NCBI GenBank assembly: GCA_019120355.1
Contig: DWVG01000062.1
Location: 1-40,920 of the forward strand
Direction of reading: 5' to 3'
DNA: 40,920 nucleotides
DNA from: Candidatus Ligilactobacillus faecavium
Lineage (GTDB): Bacteria > Bacillota > Bacilli > Lactobacillales > Lactobacillaceae
Below, piece by piece: positions 28,595 to 36,743 of the stretch. The notes below the pieces were generated by a model. The model was not told the origin of the DNA and searched no databases. It saw nothing but the letters and a program-made list of their open reading frames with translations. Position numbers and translations under genes: made by a program. Numbering within the stretch: position 1 is the first letter of the stretch; every line of letters starts with the position of its first letter.

Positions 28595-29137
28595 ATGGAT
28601 CGAAGGGTTGCACGCACAACTGGACGAATCAAAAAAGTATTTGGCGAATTGATTCAGGAAAAGGCGTTTGCTGACATTACGGTCAAGATGATCTGCGATG
28701 CAGCAGATGTTGAACGGAAGACATTTTACCTGCATTTCAAGGATAAGTATGACTTATTAGATGCAATTTTAAAGGAACATTTTGAGGCGTTTCGTGAAAA
28801 TGTCCGTCAGATTCCAGACGCAAAACCGATTGACTTTTACCGGGAAGCGCTGGCAATGCTTGGCAGACATCGGGAATTTTTTAAACGCGTTTATAATGGT
28901 CAAGCCTCGGCATTAATTCGGAAGAGAATTCAATATTATGTTTTGCAACGATTGCAATTAGAGTATGGAACAGACGTTGACCCGGCAATTCAGCATTTTA
29001 TTGCGGCCGGAATCGGAGGCGTTTTTGAATCATACATTAACGGTGAGATTGAGGGCAGCGACGAACAGATTGCCGCTGACATGGCATGGATGGTTGTTCA
29101 AGCCAAAAAGTATTTAAAGAAGAATTTAAACAAATAG
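28595..29137 (+). CDS. TetR/AcrR family regulator
   Basis: RTTGRIKKVFGELIQEKAFADITVKMICDAADVERKTFYLHFKDKYDLLDAIL. Confidence 0.9.
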   Translation: MDRRVARTTGRIKKVFGELIQEKAFADITVKMICDAADVERKTFYLHFKDKYDLLDAILKEHFEAFRENVRQIPDAKPIDFYREALAMLGRHREFFKRVYNGQASALIRKRIQYYVLQRLQLEYGTDVDPAIQHFIAAGIGGVFESYINGEIEGSDEQIAADMAWMVVQAKKYLKKNLNK

Positions 29138-29169
29138 TGGATGAGCATTGCTCATCCACTATTTGTTTA
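29127..29169. terminator. Shared terminator: 20-bp perfect inverted repeat spanning the 3' ends of both convergent CDSs
   Basis: TAAACAAATAGTGGATGAGC-ATT-GCTCATCCACTATTTGTTTA. Confidence 0.85.
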
Positions 29170-29635
29170 CACTCACTTTAATGATTGTAACTTGGTATGA
29201 CGAAGCCGGAGCAACGACATCGACGGTCGTGCCGGCTTTTTGATGCATGATTGCGCGTCCAATCGGCGAATCGAATGAAATCTTTTGCTCGTCAACGTTG
29301 GCTTCCTGTTTACCGACAATATGATATGTTTCGGTCTCGTTGTCATCTTCAAAACGAAGTTCAACGTCGGTTCCAATGTCAACTTCACCGTTATCTTCGG
29401 GTTCAATTACTTGAGCATATTGCAGTTGTTTGTTGAGATAACGCAACCGACTTTCAAGGTGGCGCAAGTCCCGTTTAGCAGCACTGTACTCGGCGTTTTC
29501 AGATAAATCGCCAAGCGCCCGGGCTTCTTGTAACTGTTTAATTTTGGCCGGCCGGTCAGCTTTGAGCGCTTCGATTTCGTCAACGATTTGCTGGTGACCT
29601 TCCGGCGTCATTTTTTGAAAATATACATCAGCCAT
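29159..29635 (-). CDS. greA: Transcription elongation factor GreA/GreB family
   Basis: MTPEGHQQIVDEIEALKADRPAKIKQLQEARALGDLSENAEYSAAKRDL...PIGRAIMHQKAGTTVDVVAP. Confidence 0.93.
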   Translation of the reverse strand: MADVYFQKMTPEGHQQIVDEIEALKADRPAKIKQLQEARALGDLSENAEYSAAKRDLRHLESRLRYLNKQLQYAQVIEPEDNGEVDIGTDVELRFEDDNETETYHIVGKQEANVDEQKISFDSPIGRAIMHQKAGTTVDVVAPASSYQVTIIKVSVNK

Positions 29636-29640
29636 AAAAT

Positions 29641-30021
29641 TTAACCTTCACTTTCTTCAAGCATTTTACGCTTCAGCGGAATGTAATGGTGCTGTTTGAT
29701 TTCGCGGTCGACCTTATGAATCTCTTTATCAGGAGTTTTCTGGGTCGTTTTGCGGAAAGCATGCATGATAAAGTAATCTCCGTCTTGGGCAATGAACATC
29801 AACCGGTATTTGCCTAACCGAATTTTGTATAAATGCCGGTAAGGAAGCCGTAAGATCATTCGTTTAACCGTTGGCCGGGTAAGCGGCAAGGTTTGTTCGT
29901 TCATTTGAGTCAGCATGTCATTGACTTTGCGGTAAATACTTTGGTCCTTTTCGCGAATTTTGCGATACCAGTCTAAAAATAGGACTTTTCCGCGATTATC
30001 TTCATACAGGTAGATTGCCAT
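29641..30021 (-). CDS. RelE/HigB (Gp49-like) type II toxin-family protein
   Basis: LYEDNRGKVLFLDWYRKI...TVKRMILRLPYRHLYKIRLGKYRLMFIAQDGDYFIMHAFRKTTQKTPDKEIHKVDREIKQH is the HigB-like signature (L..LY.IR.G.YR..F, ..L.AFRKK...TP..EI..A); in-frame ATG at 30021 preferred. Confidence 0.82.
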   Translation of the reverse strand: MAIYLYEDNRGKVLFLDWYRKIREKDQSIYRKVNDMLTQMNEQTLPLTRPTVKRMILRLPYRHLYKIRLGKYRLMFIAQDGDYFIMHAFRKTTQKTPDKEIHKVDREIKQHHYIPLKRKMLEESEG

Positions 30022-30048
30022 TTCAAAGATCCTCTCTAAAATTGAAAC

Positions 30049-30082
30049 TTGACATAGCATGATATATTTTAATTATATCATG
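30049..30082. promoter_or_regulatory. Divergent promoter region with 9-bp inverted repeat CATGATATA-N7-TATATCATG
   Basis: TTGACA (30049-30054) and TTATAT (30073-30078) toward the MATE gene; TATAAT on the opposite strand toward the toxin gene; inverted repeat 30058-30082. Confidence 0.55.
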
Positions 30083-30126
30083 GTCGTTGAAAAATAATGA
30101 AAACGACGCGGAAAGGGAAGAATATC

Positions 30127-31464
30127 GTGGAAGAACTATTTGAGAAAGCACCAATTAAACAGGTCTATTTTAAGATCTCGTTACCGGTCGTAATGGGGAT
30201 GCTCGCCAGTATGGTATATAACTTGGCGGACACCTTTTTTGTTGCGCAAACGGGGAATACAGACCTGGTTGCGGGAATTACGGTTTGTACTCCGCTGTTC
30301 ATGTTTATGTTAGCTTTAGGCGATATTTTCGGAATCGGCGGCAGCTCCGTGATCTCGCGGTTGTTTGGTCAAAAAGAACATGAACGCAGCGCCCGGACCA
30401 GCAGCGTCTGTTTTTACTATTCAATTGGCTTAGGGATAGTTGTCATGTTTTTGCTAATGATTTTTGAAAAACCGCTTTTACACATGCTCGGGGCAACGAC
30501 GGCAACATATCAGTATGCAGCCGCCTTTTACCGGGTTTACGTTTTGGGTGCGCCGATCATTATCACATCATTGACGCCAACGAACCTGATTCGGACAGAA
30601 GGATTAGCAAAACAAAGTATGCTCGCAACGGTTTACGGGATCGTTGTATCTTTGATTCTTGATCCGATCTTTATTTTCGGATTAAAGTGGGGCGCTGCCG
30701 GCGTCGCATTATCAAACCTTCTTGGGTATGCCCTTGAGTTGGGATTGTTGATCTATTACACCGTTCGCGACTGCAAGTACATTAACGTTGACATTAAACA
30801 GGCCCATATTAGTTGGAAGGAATTTCGGGAAGTCTTAGCAATCGGAATTCCCGGTTCGATTACGAATCTGATGCAAAGTTTCGGCATTGCATTATTAAAT
30901 AATTTTTTAGCAGCTTACGGAGCAAATCAGGTGGCCGCAATGGGAATCACGCAAAAGATTGCTTCGATCGTTACCTTAGTAATGGTCGGCTTTGCCTTTG
31001 GAGCGCAACCATTGATCGGATATAACTACGGAGCGAAGAATGTTAAACGGTTCAAGGAAGCCCTTGACTTTGATTTGCTGATCGAAGTCGGTTACGCAAT
31101 TGTCTTTTCGATTCTTCTGATGATTATTGCCCCGTTTTTGATCAAAATTTTCATGAATAAACCGGTCATTGTCAGTCTTGGAACCTACATGTTGCGGGCA
31201 TGTTTGACAACCACGCCATTTATCGGCGCAATTCTCGTATTTACAACCGTTTTTCAATCAGCTGGAAAAGCCTGGAGTGCATTTACAATGTCATTTGCCC
31301 GGCAAGGAATCGTTTACCTGATTACGATGCTTGCATGTTCTGCATTTTTCGGTTTCCATGGGGTTGTCTGGGCGCAACCAGTTGCCGATGTGATTACATT
31401 TGCAATTGGTTTGCTGTTATACCGCGGTGATTTTCATAAATGGATGCAACAAAATGAAAAATAA
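30127..31464 (+). CDS. MATE family efflux transporter
   Basis: PIKQVYFKISLPVVMGMLASMVYNLADTFFVAQTGNTDLVAGITVCTPLFM; GTG at 30127 has RBS GGAAAGGGAAG; ORF-track ATG 30097 lacks one. Confidence 0.9.
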   Translation: MEELFEKAPIKQVYFKISLPVVMGMLASMVYNLADTFFVAQTGNTDLVAGITVCTPLFMFMLALGDIFGIGGSSVISRLFGQKEHERSARTSSVCFYYSIGLGIVVMFLLMIFEKPLLHMLGATTATYQYAAAFYRVYVLGAPIIITSLTPTNLIRTEGLAKQSMLATVYGIVVSLILDPIFIFGLKWGAAGVALSNLLGYALELGLLIYYTVRDCKYINVDIKQAHISWKEFREVLAIGIPGSITNLMQSFGIALLNNFLAAYGANQVAAMGITQKIASIVTLVMVGFAFGAQPLIGYNYGAKNVKRFKEALDFDLLIEVGYAIVFSILLMIIAPFLIKIFMNKPVIVSLGTYMLRACLTTTPFIGAILVFTTVFQSAGKAWSAFTMSFARQGIVYLITMLACSAFFGFHGVVWAQPVADVITFAIGLLLYRGDFHKWMQQNEK

Positions 31465-31544
31465 GTTCGAGAAACTTGCTAATTTATGTTAAGATATTGT
31501 TCGTGCGTAATAAAAAAGAATTAATGTTTGGAAAGGTGATATAG

Positions 31545-32663
31545 GTGAAACGGATCGAAGAATCTGGGGAAATTTCATTCAAGCAAGCTTTTGTTGATTT
31601 TTGGCGCGGACTATTCAGTTTCGGCGGCCGGTCAACGCGGACGGGTTTTTGGTATGGAATTTTGATGATGAGATTGATTATTCCTTGTGGACTCTTAGGT
31701 TTACTTGTAGTTTTAGACGGAATGGTCTACGGAATGACGGGACCTGCTGGAATATTTTGGCCTGTTTTGATTATTTCATTTCTAGTTTATTCAGTTGTTT
31801 TGATTGTAATTCAAATTGGGACATGGGCATTATTTTTCCGCCGGATGCGGGATGTTGGTTTTAAAACCACTCCTTTGGTAATTTGGATAGTAATTTCTTT
31901 GGCAAAGGAAGCAATTCCATATTTACCAATTCTAGTGGGAGTCGTTGACCTTTGGTTGATCTATATTGTGTCCGTTCCGTCCGGCCATTTTGTTAAGCAA
32001 TATCAAAACGGTTTTATGAAATTCCTTTTTGAAAGTCCGGATACCTTTGAATTTCATGATGGCCTTCAAGTTATTAAATTTGAACCTGACGGAACAGAAG
32101 AAACCGTTGTGAAGGGCCGAATCATGGAACGCGGAAAGGTCAGCTTTAAGCAGGCACTCCATGACTACTTCCATGGAATGTTGAGCTTTGGCGGCCGGTC
32201 GACCCGTGCAGGGTTCTGGAAGGTAACTCCGATTTTTCAAATTATAATGATGATTTTTGGGGTTGGATTTTTAGGGTATGTGATGGTTCGAATTTATTCT
32301 TACCCAGCTGAAGAGGCAGTATTACTAACATTTATGACTGCACTAGGAGTAGGAATGATTATTTTGAGCGTCTTTGTTCCATTAGGATTTGCTAACTGGG
32401 CAGTGATGATCCGCCGGCTAAGAGATGTTGGACTGAAATTGAAGACAATGTTCATTGGCTGGGGTCTCATGGCAGTGTTAAATATTATTATTTTGATTGT
32501 TTTTTCAGCCGGTTATGGATTTACCCTTGGAATAATTTGGGGAACCATTTGGAATATTGGAATTGATTTAATTATTCAAATCATTTTCCTGTGCCTTCCA
32601 ACTGGAGCAATGGCAACGCAAAAGGAAGATTCAAAATTTTTTGAAAATAAAGCATTATATTAG
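31545..32663 (+). CDS. Tandem two-domain DUF805 membrane protein
   Basis: Two copies of the DUF805 signature: FGGRSTRTGFWYG...FFRRMRDVGFKT and FGGRSTRAGFWK...IRRLRDVGLK. Confidence 0.88.
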   Translation: MKRIEESGEISFKQAFVDFWRGLFSFGGRSTRTGFWYGILMMRLIIPCGLLGLLVVLDGMVYGMTGPAGIFWPVLIISFLVYSVVLIVIQIGTWALFFRRMRDVGFKTTPLVIWIVISLAKEAIPYLPILVGVVDLWLIYIVSVPSGHFVKQYQNGFMKFLFESPDTFEFHDGLQVIKFEPDGTEETVVKGRIMERGKVSFKQALHDYFHGMLSFGGRSTRAGFWKVTPIFQIIMMIFGVGFLGYVMVRIYSYPAEEAVLLTFMTALGVGMIILSVFVPLGFANWAVMIRRLRDVGLKLKTMFIGWGLMAVLNIIILIVFSAGYGFTLGIIWGTIWNIGIDLIIQIIFLCLPTGAMATQKEDSKFFENKALY

Positions 32664-32681
32664 AGAAAGAGGGATTTTAAA

Positions 32682-33245
32682 ATGCATCGAATTGAAGAAA
32701 GCGGAGAAGTAACATTTGGTCAAGCAATTAAGGATTTTATTCAAGGATGGGTAAGCTATGGTGGCCGCTCAACTCGTGCCGGATACTGGTGGGCAATCTT
32801 AGGAGTGGTGCTTTACGTACTTGCTGGAATGTTGCTTTCATTCATGTTAATGTTTACAGTTCGAATTTTGGGAGTCATTTTCATTTGCCTTTTGGGAATT
32901 TCAAGTATTTTTGTACTTATTGCAGCCTACGCGTTATTATTTAGACGTTTTCGGGATGTAGGTTTTAAGACGGCACCAATTGTTATTTGGTTACTTTGCT
33001 ACTTCTTTGTTCCATTTGTAAATGCAATTGCCGGAATTGCCGGGCTTGTCTTTATGTTCCTTCCAACTGACCAGTTTGTTGCCGAAAAGGAAAACTGGTT
33101 AGTGCGGGGCAAAGACACTGTTGATGAAACGCAAACAACAGCTGCTCAACCGCAATTAACAAAGGCGGCCCCAGCAACTGCCGCAAGTCCATCACTTCCA
33201 ACCGTTGTCTTTTATCCAGACGGTCGCGAACAAGAAGTTAAATAA
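32682..33245 (+). CDS. DUF805 membrane protein
   Basis: YGGRSTRAGYWWA...LFRRFRDVGFKTAPIVIW...LPTDQF. Confidence 0.9.
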   Translation: MHRIEESGEVTFGQAIKDFIQGWVSYGGRSTRAGYWWAILGVVLYVLAGMLLSFMLMFTVRILGVIFICLLGISSIFVLIAAYALLFRRFRDVGFKTAPIVIWLLCYFFVPFVNAIAGIAGLVFMFLPTDQFVAEKENWLVRGKDTVDETQTTAAQPQLTKAAPATAASPSLPTVVFYPDGREQEVK

Positions 33246-33256
33246 TTAAAATGAAG

Positions 33257-33297
33257 ATGAGGAGGCTGTGATTTACATCGCAACCTTCTTTTTTTGA
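33257..33297 (+). terminator. Imperfect terminator hairpin of the GTTGTGA family inside the DUF805 cluster
   Basis: GAGGAGGCTGTGA-TTTACA-TCGCAACCTTCTTTTTTT. Confidence 0.65.
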
Positions 33298-33361
33298 CCA
33301 TTCCATTTTAAGTGGAGTATCATTAATAGATAAAGAGGATTGAACTGAAAGGAAAGAGAAC

Positions 33362-33847
33362 ATGAAGCTTAAACAAGTTAATGAGAATCAAGATGTCACG
33401 TTAAAAGACAGCTTATTAAACTTTTGGAAAGGATTTATCAGCTATGACGGACGTTCGGTTCGAAAATCATTTTGGATTGGAATCGTTGAGTATTTGGCAG
33501 TGCTGATCGTGATCGATCAGTTGATTTTAGGATACTTTGCATCGGCTTATGCTGGTGGAACAAGTGGAATCGTCGTTTTGGTTATCCGGGCAATTTTCTT
33601 GTTGGTAATGTTGATTCCATTAACGGCGCTTGCGTTTCGGCGGTTGCGGGATGTAGGGTTAAAGACGTTGCCGATTACGGTTTTAGTGGTTATTAATGCT
33701 GTTTTAGCATTGTTCAACGTTTTGTTTACTTCAACGATTGCCGTTGCAGCATTAGTGGTTTGCCAAGCATTCTTAATTTTACTGTTCTGCATTCCAACTG
33801 ACGCAATGGCAGTTGATAAGGAAACAAAAGTATTTCGTGAAAAATAA
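33362..33847 (+). CDS. DUF805 membrane protein (divergent)
   Basis: YDGRSVRKSFWIG...FRRLRDVGLKTLPITV...IPTDAMAVDKE. Confidence 0.85.
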   Translation: MKLKQVNENQDVTLKDSLLNFWKGFISYDGRSVRKSFWIGIVEYLAVLIVIDQLILGYFASAYAGGTSGIVVLVIRAIFLLVMLIPLTALAFRRLRDVGLKTLPITVLVVINAVLALFNVLFTSTIAVAALVVCQAFLILLFCIPTDAMAVDKETKVFREK

Positions 33848-33867
33848 GATTAAAGAAGGATTTTAAG

Positions 33868-34959
33868 ATGCGGCGAATTAATGAAAAGGGAAAAGTTTCA
33901 TTTGAGGAGGCTTTTCACGATTATTGCCGGGGAATCTTAAGTTATGGCGGCCGGTCGACCCGTGCAGGCTATTGGTGGGGGCAAGTTGTTTGTTTGATTT
34001 TTATTGGTGCTTTGTGCACCATTTTCTATGGCAGCCTTGAATCATCAATGGCATCGGGTCATCAATCAATCATTATGGTTGGCAGTCTGATCGTTTCGAT
34101 TGGCGGCATGTTGCTGTACATTGCCGAATACGCCATTTTGGCCCGGCGCCTGCGGGATGTTGGATTTCAAACTTTTCCCGTAGTAGTTTGGATCATTTTA
34201 CGGTGGATGGCAGCCTTGATGGTTAAACTTTTCGGTTCGGCATTTGGAATTGTTTTACTGACAGTGTTGGCGGTTCAACTAGTTTTGTGCTGTTTGCCGA
34301 CAGATTATTTTGCCCGCCCAAAAGCCAGTTGGATTACCCGTGCAAAGGAAAACGAAGATTTACAAGGAAGCGATAAAATGACAAAAACAGCAGCAGTAAT
34401 GATTGCTCCGGGGTGTGAAGAAATCGAAGCGTTAACGCCAGTCGATGCTTTGCGCCGGTTAGGGGCTAAGGTCGATATGGTTGGTTTGGAAAGCATCGAT
34501 GTAATGGGAGCGCATGGCATTAAATTGACCTGTGATAAGGTAATGGATGAAAGCCTATTGGATTATGACATCGTTATTTTCCCAGGGGGTTCGAAGGGCG
34601 CTGATAACTTACGGGATAGTGATCAATTAATGGACTTGATCCAACAACGCCACGCCGCTGGAAAATGGAACGCTGCGATGTGTTCAGGTCCGGTTGCGTT
34701 TGCTCGTTACGGTTTGCTGGATAACTGCACGTATACGTGTTTTCCAGGAGTTGAAAAGCAATTTGAAAATGACGTTAAGAATGCCACACATTCAGATGAA
34801 ATCGTCGTTGTTGACGAAGTGGGAAAAATCATCACCAGTCGCGGCCCGGCAACTGCAATGGCTTACGCATTCAAGATTGCTGAAATCTTAGGCGTTGATC
34901 CGGCGCCACAAGAAGAAGCAATGCTTTACAACTACTTACGCGATGAAATGCGGAAGTAA
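33868..34959 (+). CDS. Fusion protein: N-terminal DUF805 and C-terminal DJ-1/PfpI-family domain
   Basis: YGGRSTRAGYWWG..ARRLRDVGFQTF..LPTDYFARPK then MTKTAAVMIAPGCEEIEALTPVDALRRLGAKVDMVGLES..PGGSKGADNLRDS..AAMCSGPVAFARYGLL in one uninterrupted frame. Confidence 0.85.
   Translation: MRRINEKGKVSFEEAFHDYCRGILSYGGRSTRAGYWWGQVVCLIFIGALCTIFYGSLESSMASGHQSIIMVGSLIVSIGGMLLYIAEYAILARRLRDVGFQTFPVVVWIILRWMAALMVKLFGSAFGIVLLTVLAVQLVLCCLPTDYFARPKASWITRAKENEDLQGSDKMTKTAAVMIAPGCEEIEALTPVDALRRLGAKVDMVGLESIDVMGAHGIKLTCDKVMDESLLDYDIVIFPGGSKGADNLRDSDQLMDLIQQRHAAGKWNAAMCSGPVAFARYGLLDNCTYTCFPGVEKQFENDVKNATHSDEIVVVDEVGKIITSRGPATAMAYAFKIAEILGVDPAPQEEAMLYNYLRDEMRK
34364..34380 (+). promoter_or_regulatory. Internal Shine-Dalgarno (AAGGAAG) and ATG (34378) at the DJ-1 domain start
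   Basis: AAGGAAG-CGATAAA-ATG, 7-nt spacing, in frame with the fusion. Confidence 0.65.
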
Positions 34960-34979
34960 AAATTAAATTTTGATAATTA

Positions 34980-35012
34980 CGAGGTTATGCAAGGGTCATA
35001 ACCTCGTTTTTG
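34980..35012 (+). terminator. Intrinsic terminator
   Basis: CGAGGTTATG..CATAACCTCGTTTTT. Confidence 0.85.
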
Positions 35013-35055
35013 GATTATAATGGAAAGTATCATTTTTTAAGAAAGGAAGAGGATT

Positions 35056-35760
35056 TTGCGCGCATATCGCGAAAAGATCAAGCGGCCGCACTTGTACCAA
35101 TTGCGGGAATTGGCATTAGCATTTACCTTTTGCGGCGGTTTTATTGATGCATATACTTTTACGGAACGTGGTGGTACGTTGGCTGCCGGGCAGACTGGAA
35201 ACATTATCTTTTTTGGAACGGATATTGCCAAGCGCGATCTTCCGGGATTAACGACCAAAGTTGCAACGTTTTTGGCGTATATTCTGGGACTGATCGTGGT
35301 AACGACGATTGCGTTGAAGGTAAAGTCGAAGTATAAACGGATTTTTTGCATTTTACCGATCATGTTTATTTCATTGGTCGTTGGCTTTGTTCCAACGAGT
35401 GTTCCAAACGTTTTTGTTGTTCCGTTTCTGGCGTTTGGTATCGCAATGCAGACGATCGCATTTAATAAGATCGAAGGCCTCGGTTACCGGAACACGGTTT
35501 CAACGGGAAACTTACAAAAAGCGGTAATTGCCTGGACGAAGTATTTTGTTAACCACGACAGCAGTCAAACGCGAGCGGCTTCAAACTACCTGTTACTGGT
35601 AATTAGTTTTATTTGCGGGGCAATCGTTTCGGCGTTGCTTGATAATTACTTTGGAATTCACACGATTTGGATCGCAGCTTCATTGTTAGTGATTATTAAT
35701 TTCTGCTATGGATTAATGGTTTATCACCGGGATAATTTTTATCCGGGAGAGAAACTCTAA
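35056..35760 (+). CDS. YoaK/DUF1275 family membrane protein
   Basis: ALAFTFCGGFIDAYTFTERGGTLAAGQTGNIIFFG; TTG start with GAAAGGAAGAGG upstream. Confidence 0.9.
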   Translation: MRAYREKIKRPHLYQLRELALAFTFCGGFIDAYTFTERGGTLAAGQTGNIIFFGTDIAKRDLPGLTTKVATFLAYILGLIVVTTIALKVKSKYKRIFCILPIMFISLVVGFVPTSVPNVFVVPFLAFGIAMQTIAFNKIEGLGYRNTVSTGNLQKAVIAWTKYFVNHDSSQTRAASNYLLLVISFICGAIVSALLDNYFGIHTIWIAASLLVIINFCYGLMVYHRDNFYPGEKL

Positions 35761-35802
35761 CCCGGAAAATGGTATAATAAAGGTGTAATCAAAGGCCGTG
35801 AG

Positions 35803-36489
35803 GTGATAATGATGAAATTTAAGAAATCAAGTTTATTAGTTGTTGCTGGAATGGCGGTTTTGCTTGCAGGATGCGGCAATCAATCAGCTTCAACAAATGG
35901 AAAAAAGGCGGACAACACACCAAAAACCGAAGCGGTTAAACGCAGTCAGAATGATCAAACGCAAACCGCTGATGATCAATCAACGGCGAATACCAACACG
36001 CCGGCAACCGATAATAATTCGCAGTCAAATCAACAGGTAGCAGCGCAAAATAATCAGAACGCCAATAACGCCCAAACAAAAGAATTTAATAACCAAGCTC
36101 AGGCAGCAAGCTACGTTACCAACCAACCGGGTTACACGACTGGCAATCAACAAGGGTTGCCAACCGTTAACCTTGGGGACGGCATTACAGGAACGTTGAA
36201 TTCTGGTGCTGGGCAACAGATGCTTCAATGGAATGAAGGCAACTGGTCATTTACGGTGCGAGCCTCGGCTGTTCAAGGGCAAGATCCAACACCAACGGCT
36301 AAACAGATCGTGAATGAATTACAAACCGTTTACCTTCCAGCACCGCAAAATCACGGGGTTGGAACGTTCGATATTGCAACGAACACGTACACGTTAACAT
36401 GGCAAAAGAATAATAAGGTTTACAGTGTCAGCGGCAGCAGTCCAAGTGATGTAATCGCAAAGGCGGTTAATGCTGGTAAGAATGAATAA
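35803..36489 (+). CDS. Putative lipoprotein with Asn/Gln-rich low-complexity linker
   Basis: Signal peptide with lipobox LLAGC; N/Q/T-rich stretch; small C-terminal domain. Confidence 0.8.
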   Translation: MIMMKFKKSSLLVVAGMAVLLAGCGNQSASTNGKKADNTPKTEAVKRSQNDQTQTADDQSTANTNTPATDNNSQSNQQVAAQNNQNANNAQTKEFNNQAQAASYVTNQPGYTTGNQQGLPTVNLGDGITGTLNSGAGQQMLQWNEGNWSFTVRASAVQGQDPTPTAKQIVNELQTVYLPAPQNHGVGTFDIATNTYTLTWQKNNKVYSVSGSSPSDVIAKAVNAGKNE

Positions 36490-36497
36490 TTTAGGGT

Positions 36498-36672
36498 AGA
36501 GGTTGTGATATAAATCGCAGCCTCTTTGTTATATTCGCATAATCGGGTTTCAAAACAAACGGTCTACGACGCGAAGCTAGGAAAATTCGAAAACCTCCGA
36601 ATCTTTGCTCTGCGATTCGTTCGCTTTTCTACTTCCACCACGCCTGTTTTTACTGTTTTGTCACACCTTCTT
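36498..36672 (+). repeat. Dispersed intergenic repeat, copy C
   Basis: AGAGGTTGTGATATAAATCGCAGCCTCTTTG...GCATAATCGGGTTTCAAAACAAACG...CTTCCACCACG...GTTTTGTCACACCTTCTT; collinear with copy B. Confidence 0.9.
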
Positions 36673-36743
36673 TTTTCGTTCCATATGAAACATTTTCTGA
36701 AAAGATGTACAACGGCTAGATAGTCTATTTTAATGAAGGAGGA

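Noticed and set aside
35803-36489. Asn/Gln-rich stretch of the lipoprotein as a possible prion-like domain
   Set aside because: N/Q/T-rich linkers after the lipobox are common in lactobacillar lipoproteins; no specific evidence beyond composition.
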